From Pseudomonas asturiensis (GTDB lineage Bacteria > Pseudomonadota > Gammaproteobacteria > Pseudomonadales > Pseudomonadaceae), in NCBI RefSeq assembly GCF_900143095.1, contig NZ_FRDA01000020.1, forward strand, positions 50,973 through 95,198: a stretch of DNA of 44,226 nt. Reading direction: 5' to 3'. This document shows positions 9,197 to 17,453 of this stretch, one piece after another. The notes beneath the pieces were generated by a model. That model was not told the origin of the DNA and did no database searches. It saw nothing but the letters and a program-made list of their open reading frames with translations. A program made the position numbers and the translations under genes. Each line of letters begins with the position of its first letter. Within the stretch, counting starts at the first letter, position 1.

Positions 9197-10819
9197 TTAC
9201 TTCACGCTCACGCCGTAGAAGGAGTTCAAGCCGAACGGGCTGATCTTGAAGTCCTGCACTTTGTTGCTCATGGGCTGATAGACCGTCGAGTGCGCGATAG
9301 GCGTCATCGGCACTGCGTCCTTGAGGAGGTGTTGCGCCTGTTTGTACAGTTCGGTGCGCTTGGCCTGATCAGGTGTTGCCTTGGCCTGCTTGATGATGGC
9401 GTCGTAAGGCTTGTCACACCATTTGGCAAAGTTGTTGCCGTTAAGGGCGTCACAGCCAAACAGGGTGCCGAGCCAGTTGTCCGGGTCACCATTGTCGCCG
9501 CTCCAGCCAATCAGCATGGCGCCGTTTTCGCCGTTCTTGGCGCGCTTGATGTACTCGCCCCACTCGTAGCTGACGATGCGCGCGTTGATACCGATCTTCT
9601 TCCAGTCGGACTGGAGCATCTCGGCCATCAGTTTGGCGTTCGGGTTGTAAGGACGCTGGACCGGCATTGCCCACAGGGTAATTTCGGTGCCTTCCTTGAT
9701 ACCGGCTTCCTTGAGCAGCGCCTTGGCTTTTTCAGGGTCGTACTTGGCATCCTTGATGGTGTCGTCGTAGGACCACTGCGTTGGCGGCATGGCGTTGACT
9801 GCCAGTTGACCTGCGCCCTGGTAGACCGAGTCGATGATCTGCTGCTTGTTGACGGCCATGTCCAGGGCCTGACGTACCTTGAGCTGGGACAGCGGGTTCT
9901 CGCGGTCTTCGCCCTTGATCTTGTCCATCACGTTGTAGGCGATGTAACCCAGGTTGAAGCCAGCCTGATCAGGCATTTTCAGATTCTTGTCGGCCTTGAG
10001 TGGCTCAAGGTCTGCCGGGCGTGGATAGGCGGTGATCTGGCATTCGCCTTTCTTGAGCTTCTGGATACGCACCGACGGGTCGGTGGTAATGGCGAAGATC
10101 AGGTTGTCGATCTTGACGTCTTCAGGCTTCCAGTAATCCTTGTTGCCGGTGAAGCGGATGTTGGAATCTTTCTGGTAGCTCTTGAACACGAACGGGCCAG
10201 TGCCTACCGGCTTCTGGTTGATGTCCGCAGCCTTGCCTTCCTTGAGCAGCTGGTTGGCGTACTCGGCAGACTGGATCGAGGCGAAGCTCATGGCCAGGTT
10301 CTGGATGAACGCCGCGTCAACGGTGTTCAGTACGAACTTGACGGTGTAGTCGTCGACCTTCTCGATCTTGGCGATGTTCTTGTCCATGCCCATGTCGGTG
10401 AAGTACGGGAACTCGGTCGGGGCAGCCTTGCGGAACGGCATGTCCGAATCGATCATCCGGTTGAACGTGAACAGCACGTCATCGGCGTTGAAGTCGCGGG
10501 TCGGCTTGAAGTAAGGCGTGGTGTGGAACTTGACGCCCTTGCGCAGGTGGAAGGTGTACGTCAGTACGTCGTCAGAAATATCCCAGCTGGTTGCCAGACC
10601 TGGCTGAACGGCGGTGCCGCCACGCTCGAACTGGGCCAGACGGTTGAACATGGTCTCTGCCGACGCATCGAAATCGGTGCCGGTGGTGTACTGGGCCGGG
10701 TCAAAGCCCGCAGGGCTGCCTTCGGAGCAGAACACCAGATTCGATGCTGCGTGAGCGAAAGGTGCGCTGGCGAGCAGAGCGCTGCCGACTAGGAACGGAA
10801 TGACCGCTTTTTTGAGCAT
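9197..10819 (-). CDS. DppA-like peptide-binding protein (second receptor)
   Basis: Periplasmic peptide receptor of 540 residues, family SBP_bac_5. The signal peptide runs MLKKAVIPFLVGSALLASAP to FAHA, and the mature protein begins ASNLVFCSEGSPAGFDP. It shows FHLRKGVKFHTTPYFKPTR, VNAMPPTQWSYDD and the ligand motif GDNGDPDN. By eye it is close to E. coli DppA. I place the start at 10819, where TGAGG is suitably spaced. A start seven codons upstream at 10840 has no ribosome site. It is the second gene of the receptor series and is flanked by stem-loop-containing gaps of 243 and 314 bp. Confidence 0.9.
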   Translation of the reverse strand: MLKKAVIPFLVGSALLASAPFAHAASNLVFCSEGSPAGFDPAQYTTGTDFDASAETMFNRLAQFERGGTAVQPGLATSWDISDDVLTYTFHLRKGVKFHTTPYFKPTRDFNADDVLFTFNRMIDSDMPFRKAAPTEFPYFTDMGMDKNIAKIEKVDDYTVKFVLNTVDAAFIQNLAMSFASIQSAEYANQLLKEGKAADINQKPVGTGPFVFKSYQKDSNIRFTGNKDYWKPEDVKIDNLIFAITTDPSVRIQKLKKGECQITAYPRPADLEPLKADKNLKMPDQAGFNLGYIAYNVMDKIKGEDRENPLSQLKVRQALDMAVNKQQIIDSVYQGAGQLAVNAMPPTQWSYDDTIKDAKYDPEKAKALLKEAGIKEGTEITLWAMPVQRPYNPNAKLMAEMLQSDWKKIGINARIVSYEWGEYIKRAKNGENGAMLIGWSGDNGDPDNWLGTLFGCDALNGNNFAKWCDKPYDAIIKQAKATPDQAKRTELYKQAQHLLKDAVPMTPIAHSTVYQPMSNKVQDFKISPFGLNSFYGVSVK

Positions 10820-11038
10820 GGTGGCCTCAGTTGTTGTCATTTTTTGATTAGAGGGACCGACCTCATGAGCCGATCCATCCGATACTTATGCAGGGGCCAT
10901 ACCCAAAGCAATACGTTGACGCCAAAGAAGCAATAAAGAGTGGCACGATCGTACACGAATGTCGCGAAAGTGTAATTCTGGACGCATTTGATCGTTTGCG
11001 CGTCGTATTTAGAAACATTTGGTGCACCATCGCGGCGC

Positions 11039-11065
11039 AACCGGGTTACATAAATGCACCCGGTT
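11039..11065 (-). other. Stem-loop after first receptor gene
   Basis: An 8-bp perfect stem pairs AACCGGGT (11039-11046) with ACCCGGTT (11058-11065) around an 11-nt loop. It starts about 18 bases after the first receptor's stop codon on the minus strand. The rest of the 10820-11083 gap has no gene that I can support. Confidence 0.5.
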
Positions 11066-11083
11066 GGGGCCTTGATTGTTACC

Positions 11084-12685
11084 TCACTGGCTCAGGCTGA
11101 CCCCATAGAAGGGTGTCAGGCCGAACGGGCTGATCTTGAAGTCCTGCACTTCCTTGCGCATTGGCTGGAACACCTTGGAGTTGGCGATCGGCGTGATCGG
11201 CACCTGTTCCTTGAGGATATGCTGGGCCTGTTGATACAGCTTTATGCGTTCGTCGCGGTTTGTCGTGAGCTTGGCCTGCTGTACCAGCTTGTCGTAAGCC
11301 GGGTCGCACCACTTAGCGTAGTTGCTGCCTTTGACGGCTGCACAGCTATAAAGCACACCGAGCCAGTTGTCCGGGTCGCCGTTGTCACCGGTCCAGCCGT
11401 AGATCATTGCGTCGTGTTCGCCTGCCTTGGCGCGCTTGATGTACTCGCCCCATTCATAGCTGACGATGTTGGCCTTGATGCCGATCTTGTCCCAGTCGGA
11501 CTGGATCATCTGCGCCGACATGCGCGCATTGGGGTTGGACGCGCGTTGAACCGTCATCGCCCACAGATCGATTTTCGTGCCCGGTGCCACACCGGCTTCC
11601 TTGAGCAACTGCTTTGCCTTGGTCAGGTCGCGGGGTGCGTCCTTGACCGTCGGGTCATAGCTCCACTGGCCCGGCGGCAATGCGTTTTCAGCCAGTTGCC
11701 CTGCGCTCTGGTAAACCGCCTTGATGATGGCCTGTTTGTCGATGGCCATGTCCAGCGCCTGACGAACCTTGAGCTGATCGAGCGGCGCGTGGGTCACGTT
11801 GTACGCCAGAAAACCGAGGTTGAAGCCTGGCTGACTCAATACCTTCAGCTTCGGGTCCTTCTGGACCTCTTCGATATCCTGCGGACGAGGGTAGCCGCTG
11901 ACCTGACATTCCCCGGCCTTGAGTTTCTGCAGCCGCACGGCGGCATCGCTGTTGATCGAGAAAATCAGGTTGTCGATTTTGACGTCTTCAGGCTTCCAGT
12001 ACTCGGTGTTACCTGCGTAACGAATCTGCGAGTCTTTCTGGTAACGCTTGAACACGAACGGTCCTGTGCCGATCGGCTTCTGGTTGAGGTCCTGGGCTTT
12101 GCCCTCCTTGAGCAACTGGTCGGCATATTCGGCGGACTGAATGGAGGCAAAGCTCATGGCCAGGTTCTGCACGAACGCGGCATCGGTGTTGTTCAGCGTG
12201 AACCTGACCGTATGGGCATCGACCTTCTCGACACTTTTTATCGTGGTGTTGAGGCCCATGTCGGTGAAGTAGGGCGACTCGGACGGGTAAGCCTTGCGAA
12301 ACGGATGGTTCGGGTCCAGCAGACGATTGAAGGTGAACAGCACGTCATCGGCGTTAAAGGTGCGGGTCGGTTTGAAATAGTCCGTGGTATGGAACTTCAC
12401 GCCCTCACGCAGGTGAAAGGTGTAGGTCAGGCCATCCGCAGAACTCTCCCATTTCGTTGCCAGCCCAGGCTCCACTTCGGTACCGCCACGCTTGAATTGC
12501 GTCAGGCGGTTGAAGACGGTTTCGGCCGAGGCATCGAAGTCGGTGCCGCTGGTGTACTGGCTGGGGTCGAAGCCTGCCGGGCTTGCTTCGGAGCAATACA
12601 CCAGGGTGCTGGCTGCCTGAGCAAATGGCGCGCAGGCCAGCAGCGCGGTGGACAGGAGCAGCGGTTTGAAAATGGTTTGTCCCAT
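11084..12685 (-). CDS. DppA-like peptide-binding protein (first receptor)
   Basis: Periplasmic peptide receptor of 533 residues and the first gene of the dpp cluster in transcription order. The signal peptide is MGQTIFKPLLLSTALLA then CAPFAQA, and the mature protein begins ASTLVYCSEASPAGFDP. It carries FHLREGVKFHTTDYFKPTR, IGTGPFVFKRYQKDS and GDNGDPDN. The start at 12685 follows GAGGG. The reading frame stays open for 44 codons upstream, but these overlap phcA and lack a ribosome site. The cluster promoter must lie in the 107 bp up to phcA or inside phcA; no confident -35/-10 pair is visible. It corresponds to dppA1 of P. aeruginosa by position. Confidence 0.9.
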   Translation of the reverse strand: MGQTIFKPLLLSTALLACAPFAQAASTLVYCSEASPAGFDPSQYTSGTDFDASAETVFNRLTQFKRGGTEVEPGLATKWESSADGLTYTFHLREGVKFHTTDYFKPTRTFNADDVLFTFNRLLDPNHPFRKAYPSESPYFTDMGLNTTIKSVEKVDAHTVRFTLNNTDAAFVQNLAMSFASIQSAEYADQLLKEGKAQDLNQKPIGTGPFVFKRYQKDSQIRYAGNTEYWKPEDVKIDNLIFSINSDAAVRLQKLKAGECQVSGYPRPQDIEEVQKDPKLKVLSQPGFNLGFLAYNVTHAPLDQLKVRQALDMAIDKQAIIKAVYQSAGQLAENALPPGQWSYDPTVKDAPRDLTKAKQLLKEAGVAPGTKIDLWAMTVQRASNPNARMSAQMIQSDWDKIGIKANIVSYEWGEYIKRAKAGEHDAMIYGWTGDNGDPDNWLGVLYSCAAVKGSNYAKWCDPAYDKLVQQAKLTTNRDERIKLYQQAQHILKEQVPITPIANSKVFQPMRKEVQDFKISPFGLTPFYGVSLSQ

Positions 12686-12792
12686 GGAGCCCTCGCGAAG
12701 TACGGCAATAACCGGGTGGGTTGTCGTCACGCACGGTGTCGACAACCCGATGGACCACGATAGTGCCGCACTTGGTCGGAATCGGACAAATC

Positions 12793-14313
12793 TTACTTGC
12801 GAGTAATTTTTTTCCACAGGTCAGGCAGTGAAGTGCTTTCAAAGAACGTATCCAGAAAACTGCCACTGCCCTGTTTGAATTGCTGCAGGGCCTCTGTCGC
12901 ATGGTCCTTGATGTGATGCTGAAGCTGATTCAGTTCACTCTTCAATGCCGCGCGCCTGACCTGTTCGGGATTGGCCTCGGCCCACTTGCCGACCAGTGTG
13001 TCCTGCCAGTCAGTGTCCATGGCATGTGTGAAGAATTGCGCCGCGACCTGCGAAGGGTGTTCGGCCTCATCTGCACCCTGCCACTGCCCCAGCACCGCTT
13101 TGCCTACCTGAAGCACGGCATGCCTTGCCAGCAGCGCAGCCAGGTCGTGCAGCGGATGTTCAGCGTGGTCCTTGGCCAGTTGAGAGTGGGACGGATCTGA
13201 TGAACCATTGGTGTTGGGGTCATCGCCCAGCCCGGTCTGCATGTCGTCGATGCTGTTGCCTAGCACCGTCATCAAACCCTGCATGACGCCGCCCATGGCG
13301 TTGCCAATGAGTTGGCCCGGTGTCGCCACGAACGCGTAGAAGCGCTCGACCTGCTCGGAAAATGAAAGCTGCGCCCAGCCGTCGCGGGCGGTCAGGAAGC
13401 TTTCATAACCCTGAAGCAATCGCTCGTCCGGGTGTTCGTCGAGCAGGATCTGAATGATCTGGTCACGCTCATAGCGAGCGCCTGGCTGTAGCGCTTCAAA
13501 CGGTTTTTTGTCGGTTGGAAACAGGATCTTGCCAAGGGGAGCCGCGAGGCTGGCAATGATGTCGCTGCCGCCAAAGCTGCCGGTCACCAGTGGCAGGCGA
13601 TGTTTGCACTCGGCTTCGGAGGTCCAGGGCAGCACATCGGTATGGCCCAGTTTGATCAGGCTCAGTTCGACGAAGTTGGAGTGAGCGAAGAAGTCTTCGA
13701 GTATATGCAGCGCGGCGCCCAGGGCTCTGAGCCCGTCGGTGGAAGAGGGGCCTGCCTGCACGGCGACGTCCAGGTCGGTGGTCATCAGGTCTACAGACCG
13801 CTGTATATAGCGCTTCATGGACGTGTCGGGGTCAACCTGCAGGGCGGGATCGTCAGGCAAAAGCCAGTCATCGAAGTCTGCATCGCGTGCTTTCGGGTCG
13901 GCGGGGTTCGGGTTGATCACCCTGGGGTTGTCGATGTGCTCACTGGCGCGATAAACGCCCAGGCGCTGCGGCGTCACGATGAAGCGTGCCCGGTCTGTTT
14001 TCATCAGGTCGGTGAAGGCTTTCACGGCCAGCACGTCGACGATCTTCGTCAGCGCGTCGCGAGACAGCAGGTCAGGAAAGCTTTTGGGCATATCAGGTGC
14101 GCGAACGATCTTGGGATCGACCAGCTGCGAATAGTCGCGCAGCCAGTTGCCGTAGTAGATGGCGCGTATCTCGTCATACCTGAAACCGGCAGCTTCCAAA
14201 ACTGTTTCGATGGAACTGTGGGTGTGTTTGTGTTCGTCCCCTTCACCCGCGTCAAAGCGCATGGGTGCGGCCATTGGTTCGGGGTGTTCTGGCTTATGTT
14301 CTGAAGGATTCAT
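12793..14313 (-). CDS. phcA: HET-C domain protein (PhcA-like)
   Basis: A 506-residue protein with the HET-C signature YGNWLRDYSQLVD (residues 54-66) and an HLED-type metal-binding helix (ALHILEDFFAHSNFVE, near residue 210). That helix resembles zinc-dependent phospholipase C and S1/P1 nuclease ligands. An N-terminal HKHTH at 29-33 probably supplies another ligand. HET-C is a fungal heterokaryon-incompatibility family. From memory, its P. syringae homologue phcA was reported to trigger incompatibility-like cell death when expressed in Neurospora crassa. No signal peptide is visible; the N-terminus is rich in Pro, Glu and His. ATG at 14313 follows AGGA. Its location between the SIMPL gene and dpp, adjacent in P. 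aeruginosa as I recall, suggests insertion. The substrate and export route are unknown. Confidence 0.85.
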   Translation of the reverse strand: MNPSEHKPEHPEPMAAPMRFDAGEGDEHKHTHSSIETVLEAAGFRYDEIRAIYYGNWLRDYSQLVDPKIVRAPDMPKSFPDLLSRDALTKIVDVLAVKAFTDLMKTDRARFIVTPQRLGVYRASEHIDNPRVINPNPADPKARDADFDDWLLPDDPALQVDPDTSMKRYIQRSVDLMTTDLDVAVQAGPSSTDGLRALGAALHILEDFFAHSNFVELSLIKLGHTDVLPWTSEAECKHRLPLVTGSFGGSDIIASLAAPLGKILFPTDKKPFEALQPGARYERDQIIQILLDEHPDERLLQGYESFLTARDGWAQLSFSEQVERFYAFVATPGQLIGNAMGGVMQGLMTVLGNSIDDMQTGLGDDPNTNGSSDPSHSQLAKDHAEHPLHDLAALLARHAVLQVGKAVLGQWQGADEAEHPSQVAAQFFTHAMDTDWQDTLVGKWAEANPEQVRRAALKSELNQLQHHIKDHATEALQQFKQGSGSFLDTFFESTSLPDLWKKITRK

Positions 14314-14484
14314 CCATGATTCCTGAAAGTGAGGCAGGCGCTCGCCTGCGCAGCGATACCCGATTGGGAAGAGCGTTCGATTTTACGGACAGGGGAGTGG
14401 TGCGAAATCAGCCAATCCGGCAGATGTTGTAGGAAGCCGCTGCTTATCAAACAGTACGCAACCACTGAAGACGCGCGATCTCAT

Positions 14485-14552
14485 GGGAGCTTGCTCGCGA
14501 AGGGGTGGTGCTGACACTGTCGCTGTGCCATTGCCTTCGTGAGCACGCTCAC
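14485..14552. repeat. REPIN (paired REP elements)
   Basis: Two REP-type units face each other: GAGCTTGCTCGCGAAGG near 14487-14503 and CCTTCGTGAGCACGCTC at 14534-14550. They match at 15 of 17 positions in inverted orientation, with about 30 bp between them. The core GCTTGCTCGCGAAGG is the common Pseudomonas REP sequence. It lies in the 325-bp gap between the phcA start and the SIMPL gene stop. I see nothing else in that gap. Confidence 0.75.
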
Positions 14553-14638
14553 TTGCAGGGTTGGCCTTGAAGGGGCGGCGGTGTCCCCCACTGGAAACCG
14601 CCTTTGCTCAGTCAATTGACGTCAGATGGACGCTCGAC

Positions 14639-15352
14639 TCAAGGAATTGCAACCTCGATCACGCCATCCGCTGCAACGCTGACCTGGCTGGTGCCAGCCT
14701 CGACGTCAGGCGTCGGTGCTGCGTCTTCGCGTGATGCTTTCATCATCATGACCGGTGCGCGCAGATACGGCTGTGGGTAGCCGGAGGTATTGAGGTTCAG
14801 GTTGACCAACTTGTAACCGGTGCCGCCCAACGCCTCGGTGACCAGTTGCGCACGGGCCTTGAACGCTGTCACGGCATCCTTGAGGAGGGCGTCTTCGCTG
14901 GTCTTGCGAGTGGAGGGCGAGATCGAGAAGTCCATGCCGCCCATTTTCAGATCACCGAGCAGCTCGCCGGTCAGTTTGGACAGCGCTGCAAAGTCGGCGC
15001 TTTCCAGACGAAGTTCGGCGCGCTCACGCCAGCCGGTGATCTTCCCCCCTTTGTCGCTGTAGATCGGGTAACTGTTGCGGCTGCCCTGGCTGATCTTCAC
15101 GTCCTTGACCTGGCGCGCCTGACCCAGCGACTTGTTCAGGGTTTCGGTGATCTGCGCGGCCAGCTTGGCAGGGTCGCTGTCCTGTGCTTCGGTGTAGAGC
15201 GTGACCAGCATCAGGTCGCGCTGTACTTCCTGATTGACCTCGGCGCGCAGGGAAATCTGGTTGTAGCGGGCCTCTTCAGCCATGGCCGGGAAGCTGGAAA
15301 GTGCGGCAGCCGTCAGCGCGAACAGCGTGAGAGCAGGGCGAAGATTGAACAT
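14639..15352 (-). CDS. SIMPL-domain (DUF541) periplasmic protein
   Basis: A 237-residue protein with a signal peptide (MFNLRPALTLFALTAAALSS to FPAMA) and a SIMPL/DUF541 domain (residues about 30-235) of the YggE type. Typical features are the opening strand ISLRAEVNQEVQRDLM, the WRERAELRLES segment and the YLRAPVMMMKA segment near the end. E. coli YggE is linked to oxidative-stress defence, but the biochemical role of the family is unclear. The start at 15352 follows AAGGAG. It is divergent from roxS, and the shared 192-bp region probably holds both promoters. Confidence 0.85.
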   Translation of the reverse strand: MFNLRPALTLFALTAAALSSFPAMAEEARYNQISLRAEVNQEVQRDLMLVTLYTEAQDSDPAKLAAQITETLNKSLGQARQVKDVKISQGSRNSYPIYSDKGGKITGWRERAELRLESADFAALSKLTGELLGDLKMGGMDFSISPSTRKTSEDALLKDAVTAFKARAQLVTEALGGTGYKLVNLNLNTSGYPQPYLRAPVMMMKASREDAAPTPDVEAGTSQVSVAADGVIEVAIP

Positions 15353-15458
15353 GAGAACTCCTTGTCATGAGACGGCCTCCGACCACTGTCGGGCGGCACA
15401 GACCCATGAGACTCTAGCCATCGTTTCTGGTTCCTGCGCCGCCGACGTGCCTGACGAT

Positions 15459-15473
15459 GCGGCGCGTTGACGC
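15459..15473 (+). promoter_or_regulatory. Possible RoxR (RegA/PrrA-type) binding site
   Basis: The sequence GCGGC, five bases, GACGC fits the RegA/PrrA-type consensus GCGNC-Nx-GNCGC. It lies 72 bp before the roxS start, in the divergent roxS/SIMPL promoter region. A TATACT hexamer follows at about 15502. The motif is short and the DNA is GC-rich, so this is only a candidate autoregulatory site. Confidence 0.25.
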
Positions 15474-15544
15474 ACTTTTCCAGTTTTACCCCGTGCTTGG
15501 TTATACTCGTTGCGATCCGCCTGGAGCGCTCATCAGGAGAGCTC

Positions 15545-16804
15545 ATGCTCGCCCCCGTTCAAATGCTTTCAGCCACGCGTCAGAACCTGTGGCGCCTGAC
15601 ATTCATCCGCATCCTGGTGCTGGCCGCTCAAGCCGGTTCGGTGGGCATCGCCTGGCTGTTCGACTTCCTTCCGCTGCCGTGGCTGCAGTTGTCCATCACG
15701 CTGGGCTGCTCGCTGATCCTGTGCCTGTTGACGGCCATTCGCCTGCGCACCTCGTTGCCCCTGACCGAACTGGAATACGCCTTGCAGCTGGCGCTGGACC
15801 TGTTGATTCACAGTGCGTTGCTGTACTACTCGGGCGGCTCGACCAACCCGTTCGTGTCCTATTACCTGGTGCCCCTGACCATCGCGGCGGCGACCTTGCC
15901 GTGGCGTTACTCGCTGATCCTGTCCGGCTTCGCGCTGGGGCTCTATACCTTCCTGATGGTGAAGTCCTATCCGCTGGAGACCTACCCCATCGCCCGGGAA
16001 AACATGCAGATCTACGGCATGTGGCTGAGCTTCGTGCTGGCTGCCGGGGTGATCACGTTTTTTGCGGCGAAAATGGCCGAAGAGCTGCGCCGACAGGAAC
16101 AACTGCGTGCCGAGCGCCGCGAAGAAGGACTGCGTGATCAGCAGCTGCTCGCCGTGGCAACCCAGGCTGCCGGTGCGGCTCATGAGCTGGGTACGCCGCT
16201 GGCGACCATGAGTGTGCTGCTCAAGGAAATGCGTCAGGATCACAGCGATCCGGCCCTGCAAGACGATCTGGCGGTGTTGCAGGAGCAGGTCAAACAGTGC
16301 AAGCAGACCCTTCAGCAACTGGTGCGCGCCGCTGAGGCAAACCGGCGCATGGCGGTCGAAATGCAACCGGCTACGCAATGGCTGGACGAATCGCTCAATC
16401 GCTGGCATCTGATGCGTCCCGAAGTGAGCTACCGCTTCCAGAAACTGGGCAAGGACGAGGTGCCGCTGCTGGCACCGCCGCCGGACCTGACTCAGGCGCT
16501 GCTCAACCTGCTCAACAACGCCGCCGATGCGTGCCCTGATGGTCTGGAAGTCAATCTGGACTGGGACAGTTCCGAGGTCTGCATCAGCATCCGCGACCAT
16601 GGCCCTGGCGTGCCGCTGGCCATTGCCGAACAGATCGGCAAACCGTTCTTTACTACCAAGGGCAAAGGTTTCGGCCTGGGCCTGTTCCTGAGCAAGGCCA
16701 GCGTCACCCGCGCGGGTGGCTCGGTAAAGCTCTACAGTCATGAAGAAGGCGGCACGCTCACCGAGCTGCGACTGCCCCGTGACACGCGAGGAGAAGAAAC
16801 ATGA
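15545..16804 (+). CDS. roxS: Redox-sensing histidine kinase RoxS (RegB/PrrB family)
   Basis: Membrane histidine kinase of 419 residues. The N-terminal half has about six membrane segments with the RegB quinone-site motif GGSTNPF at residues 97-103. The H-box AAHELGTPLATMS carries the phosphorylated His213. Cys252, in EQVKQCKQTL, is at the position of the redox-active cysteine of RegB. The HATPase domain has LLNLLNNAADACPDG, RDHGPGVP and GKGFGLGLFLSKA. In Pseudomonas RoxSR responds to respiratory inhibition such as cyanide and controls the terminal oxidases. The start at 15545 follows AGGAGA; a longer frame opening 26 codons upstream lacks this site. It overlaps roxR by four bases. Confidence 0.92.
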   Translation: MLAPVQMLSATRQNLWRLTFIRILVLAAQAGSVGIAWLFDFLPLPWLQLSITLGCSLILCLLTAIRLRTSLPLTELEYALQLALDLLIHSALLYYSGGSTNPFVSYYLVPLTIAAATLPWRYSLILSGFALGLYTFLMVKSYPLETYPIARENMQIYGMWLSFVLAAGVITFFAAKMAEELRRQEQLRAERREEGLRDQQLLAVATQAAGAAHELGTPLATMSVLLKEMRQDHSDPALQDDLAVLQEQVKQCKQTLQQLVRAAEANRRMAVEMQPATQWLDESLNRWHLMRPEVSYRFQKLGKDEVPLLAPPPDLTQALLNLLNNAADACPDGLEVNLDWDSSEVCISIRDHGPGVPLAIAEQIGKPFFTTKGKGFGLGLFLSKASVTRAGGSVKLYSHEEGGTLTELRLPRDTRGEET

Positions 16805-17364
16805 GTGACGAAGAGATTCAGGTGGAAGGCGAAGAGTTACCGCACCTGCTGCTGGTCGATGACGATGCGACCTTCACCCGTGTCATGGCACGCGCCATGA
16901 GCCGTCGCGGTTTTCGGGTCAGTACCGCCGGTTCTGCCGAGGAAGGCCTGATACTGGCGCAGCAGGACATTCCTGAATACGCCGCGCTGGACCTGAAGAT
17001 GGATGGCGACTCCGGACTGGTGCTGCTGCCCAAGCTGCTGGAAATGGACCCGGACATGCGCGTGGTGATTCTCACCGGTTATTCGAGCATCGCCACGGCG
17101 GTCGAGGCCATCAAGCGTGGTGCCTGCAATTACCTGTGCAAGCCGGCTGATGCCGACGACGTGCTGGCGGCGCTGCTGTCCGAGCACGCCAACCTCGACA
17201 CGCTGGTCCCGGAAAACCCCATGTCGGTGGACCGCCTGCAGTGGGAGCACATCCAGCGTGTGCTGACCGAGCATGAAGGCAACATCTCGGCAACCGCCCG
17301 GGCACTGGGCATGCACCGCCGTACCTTGCAGCGCAAATTGCAGAAGCGTCCCGTGCGTCGTTAA
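16801..17364 (+). CDS. roxR: Response regulator RoxR (RegA/PrrA family)
   Basis: Partner regulator of RoxS, 187 residues. The receiver domain (residues about 15-130) has the acidic pair VDDD, the phospho-acceptor Asp64 in ALDLKMDGDSG, the Thr of VILTGYSS and the Lys of YLCKPAD. A short linker leads to a Fis-type helix-turn-helix (EHEGNISATARALGMHRRTL) at the C-terminus, the RegA/PrrA/ActR layout. The ATG overlaps the roxS stop as ATGA, so the two are coupled. It probably controls respiratory and redox genes and possibly its own promoter. Confidence 0.93.
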   Translation: MSDEEIQVEGEELPHLLLVDDDATFTRVMARAMSRRGFRVSTAGSAEEGLILAQQDIPEYAALDLKMDGDSGLVLLPKLLEMDPDMRVVILTGYSSIATAVEAIKRGACNYLCKPADADDVLAALLSEHANLDTLVPENPMSVDRLQWEHIQRVLTEHEGNISATARALGMHRRTLQRKLQKRPVRR

Positions 17365-17453
17365 TGAAGCTTTCTTCATGGTGATCGTTCAGGCGTTTTT
17401 TTGCTTCATTGTGGTCAGGCATCGTTCTTTTATAGACAGCGAGCCTGAATCAC

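Noticed and set aside
10889..10906. A GG-N10-GC match before the second receptor, read as a sigma-54 promoter
   Set aside because: Only the invariant dinucleotides and TGCA fit; the rest of the -24 element is poor.
9290..12763. Long plus-strand frames of 500 and 569 codons opposite the receptor genes
   Set aside because: They are exact antisense shadows of two DppA-like genes and carry no recognisable domain or ribosome site. Similar shadows opposite the other dpp genes were rejected for the same reason.
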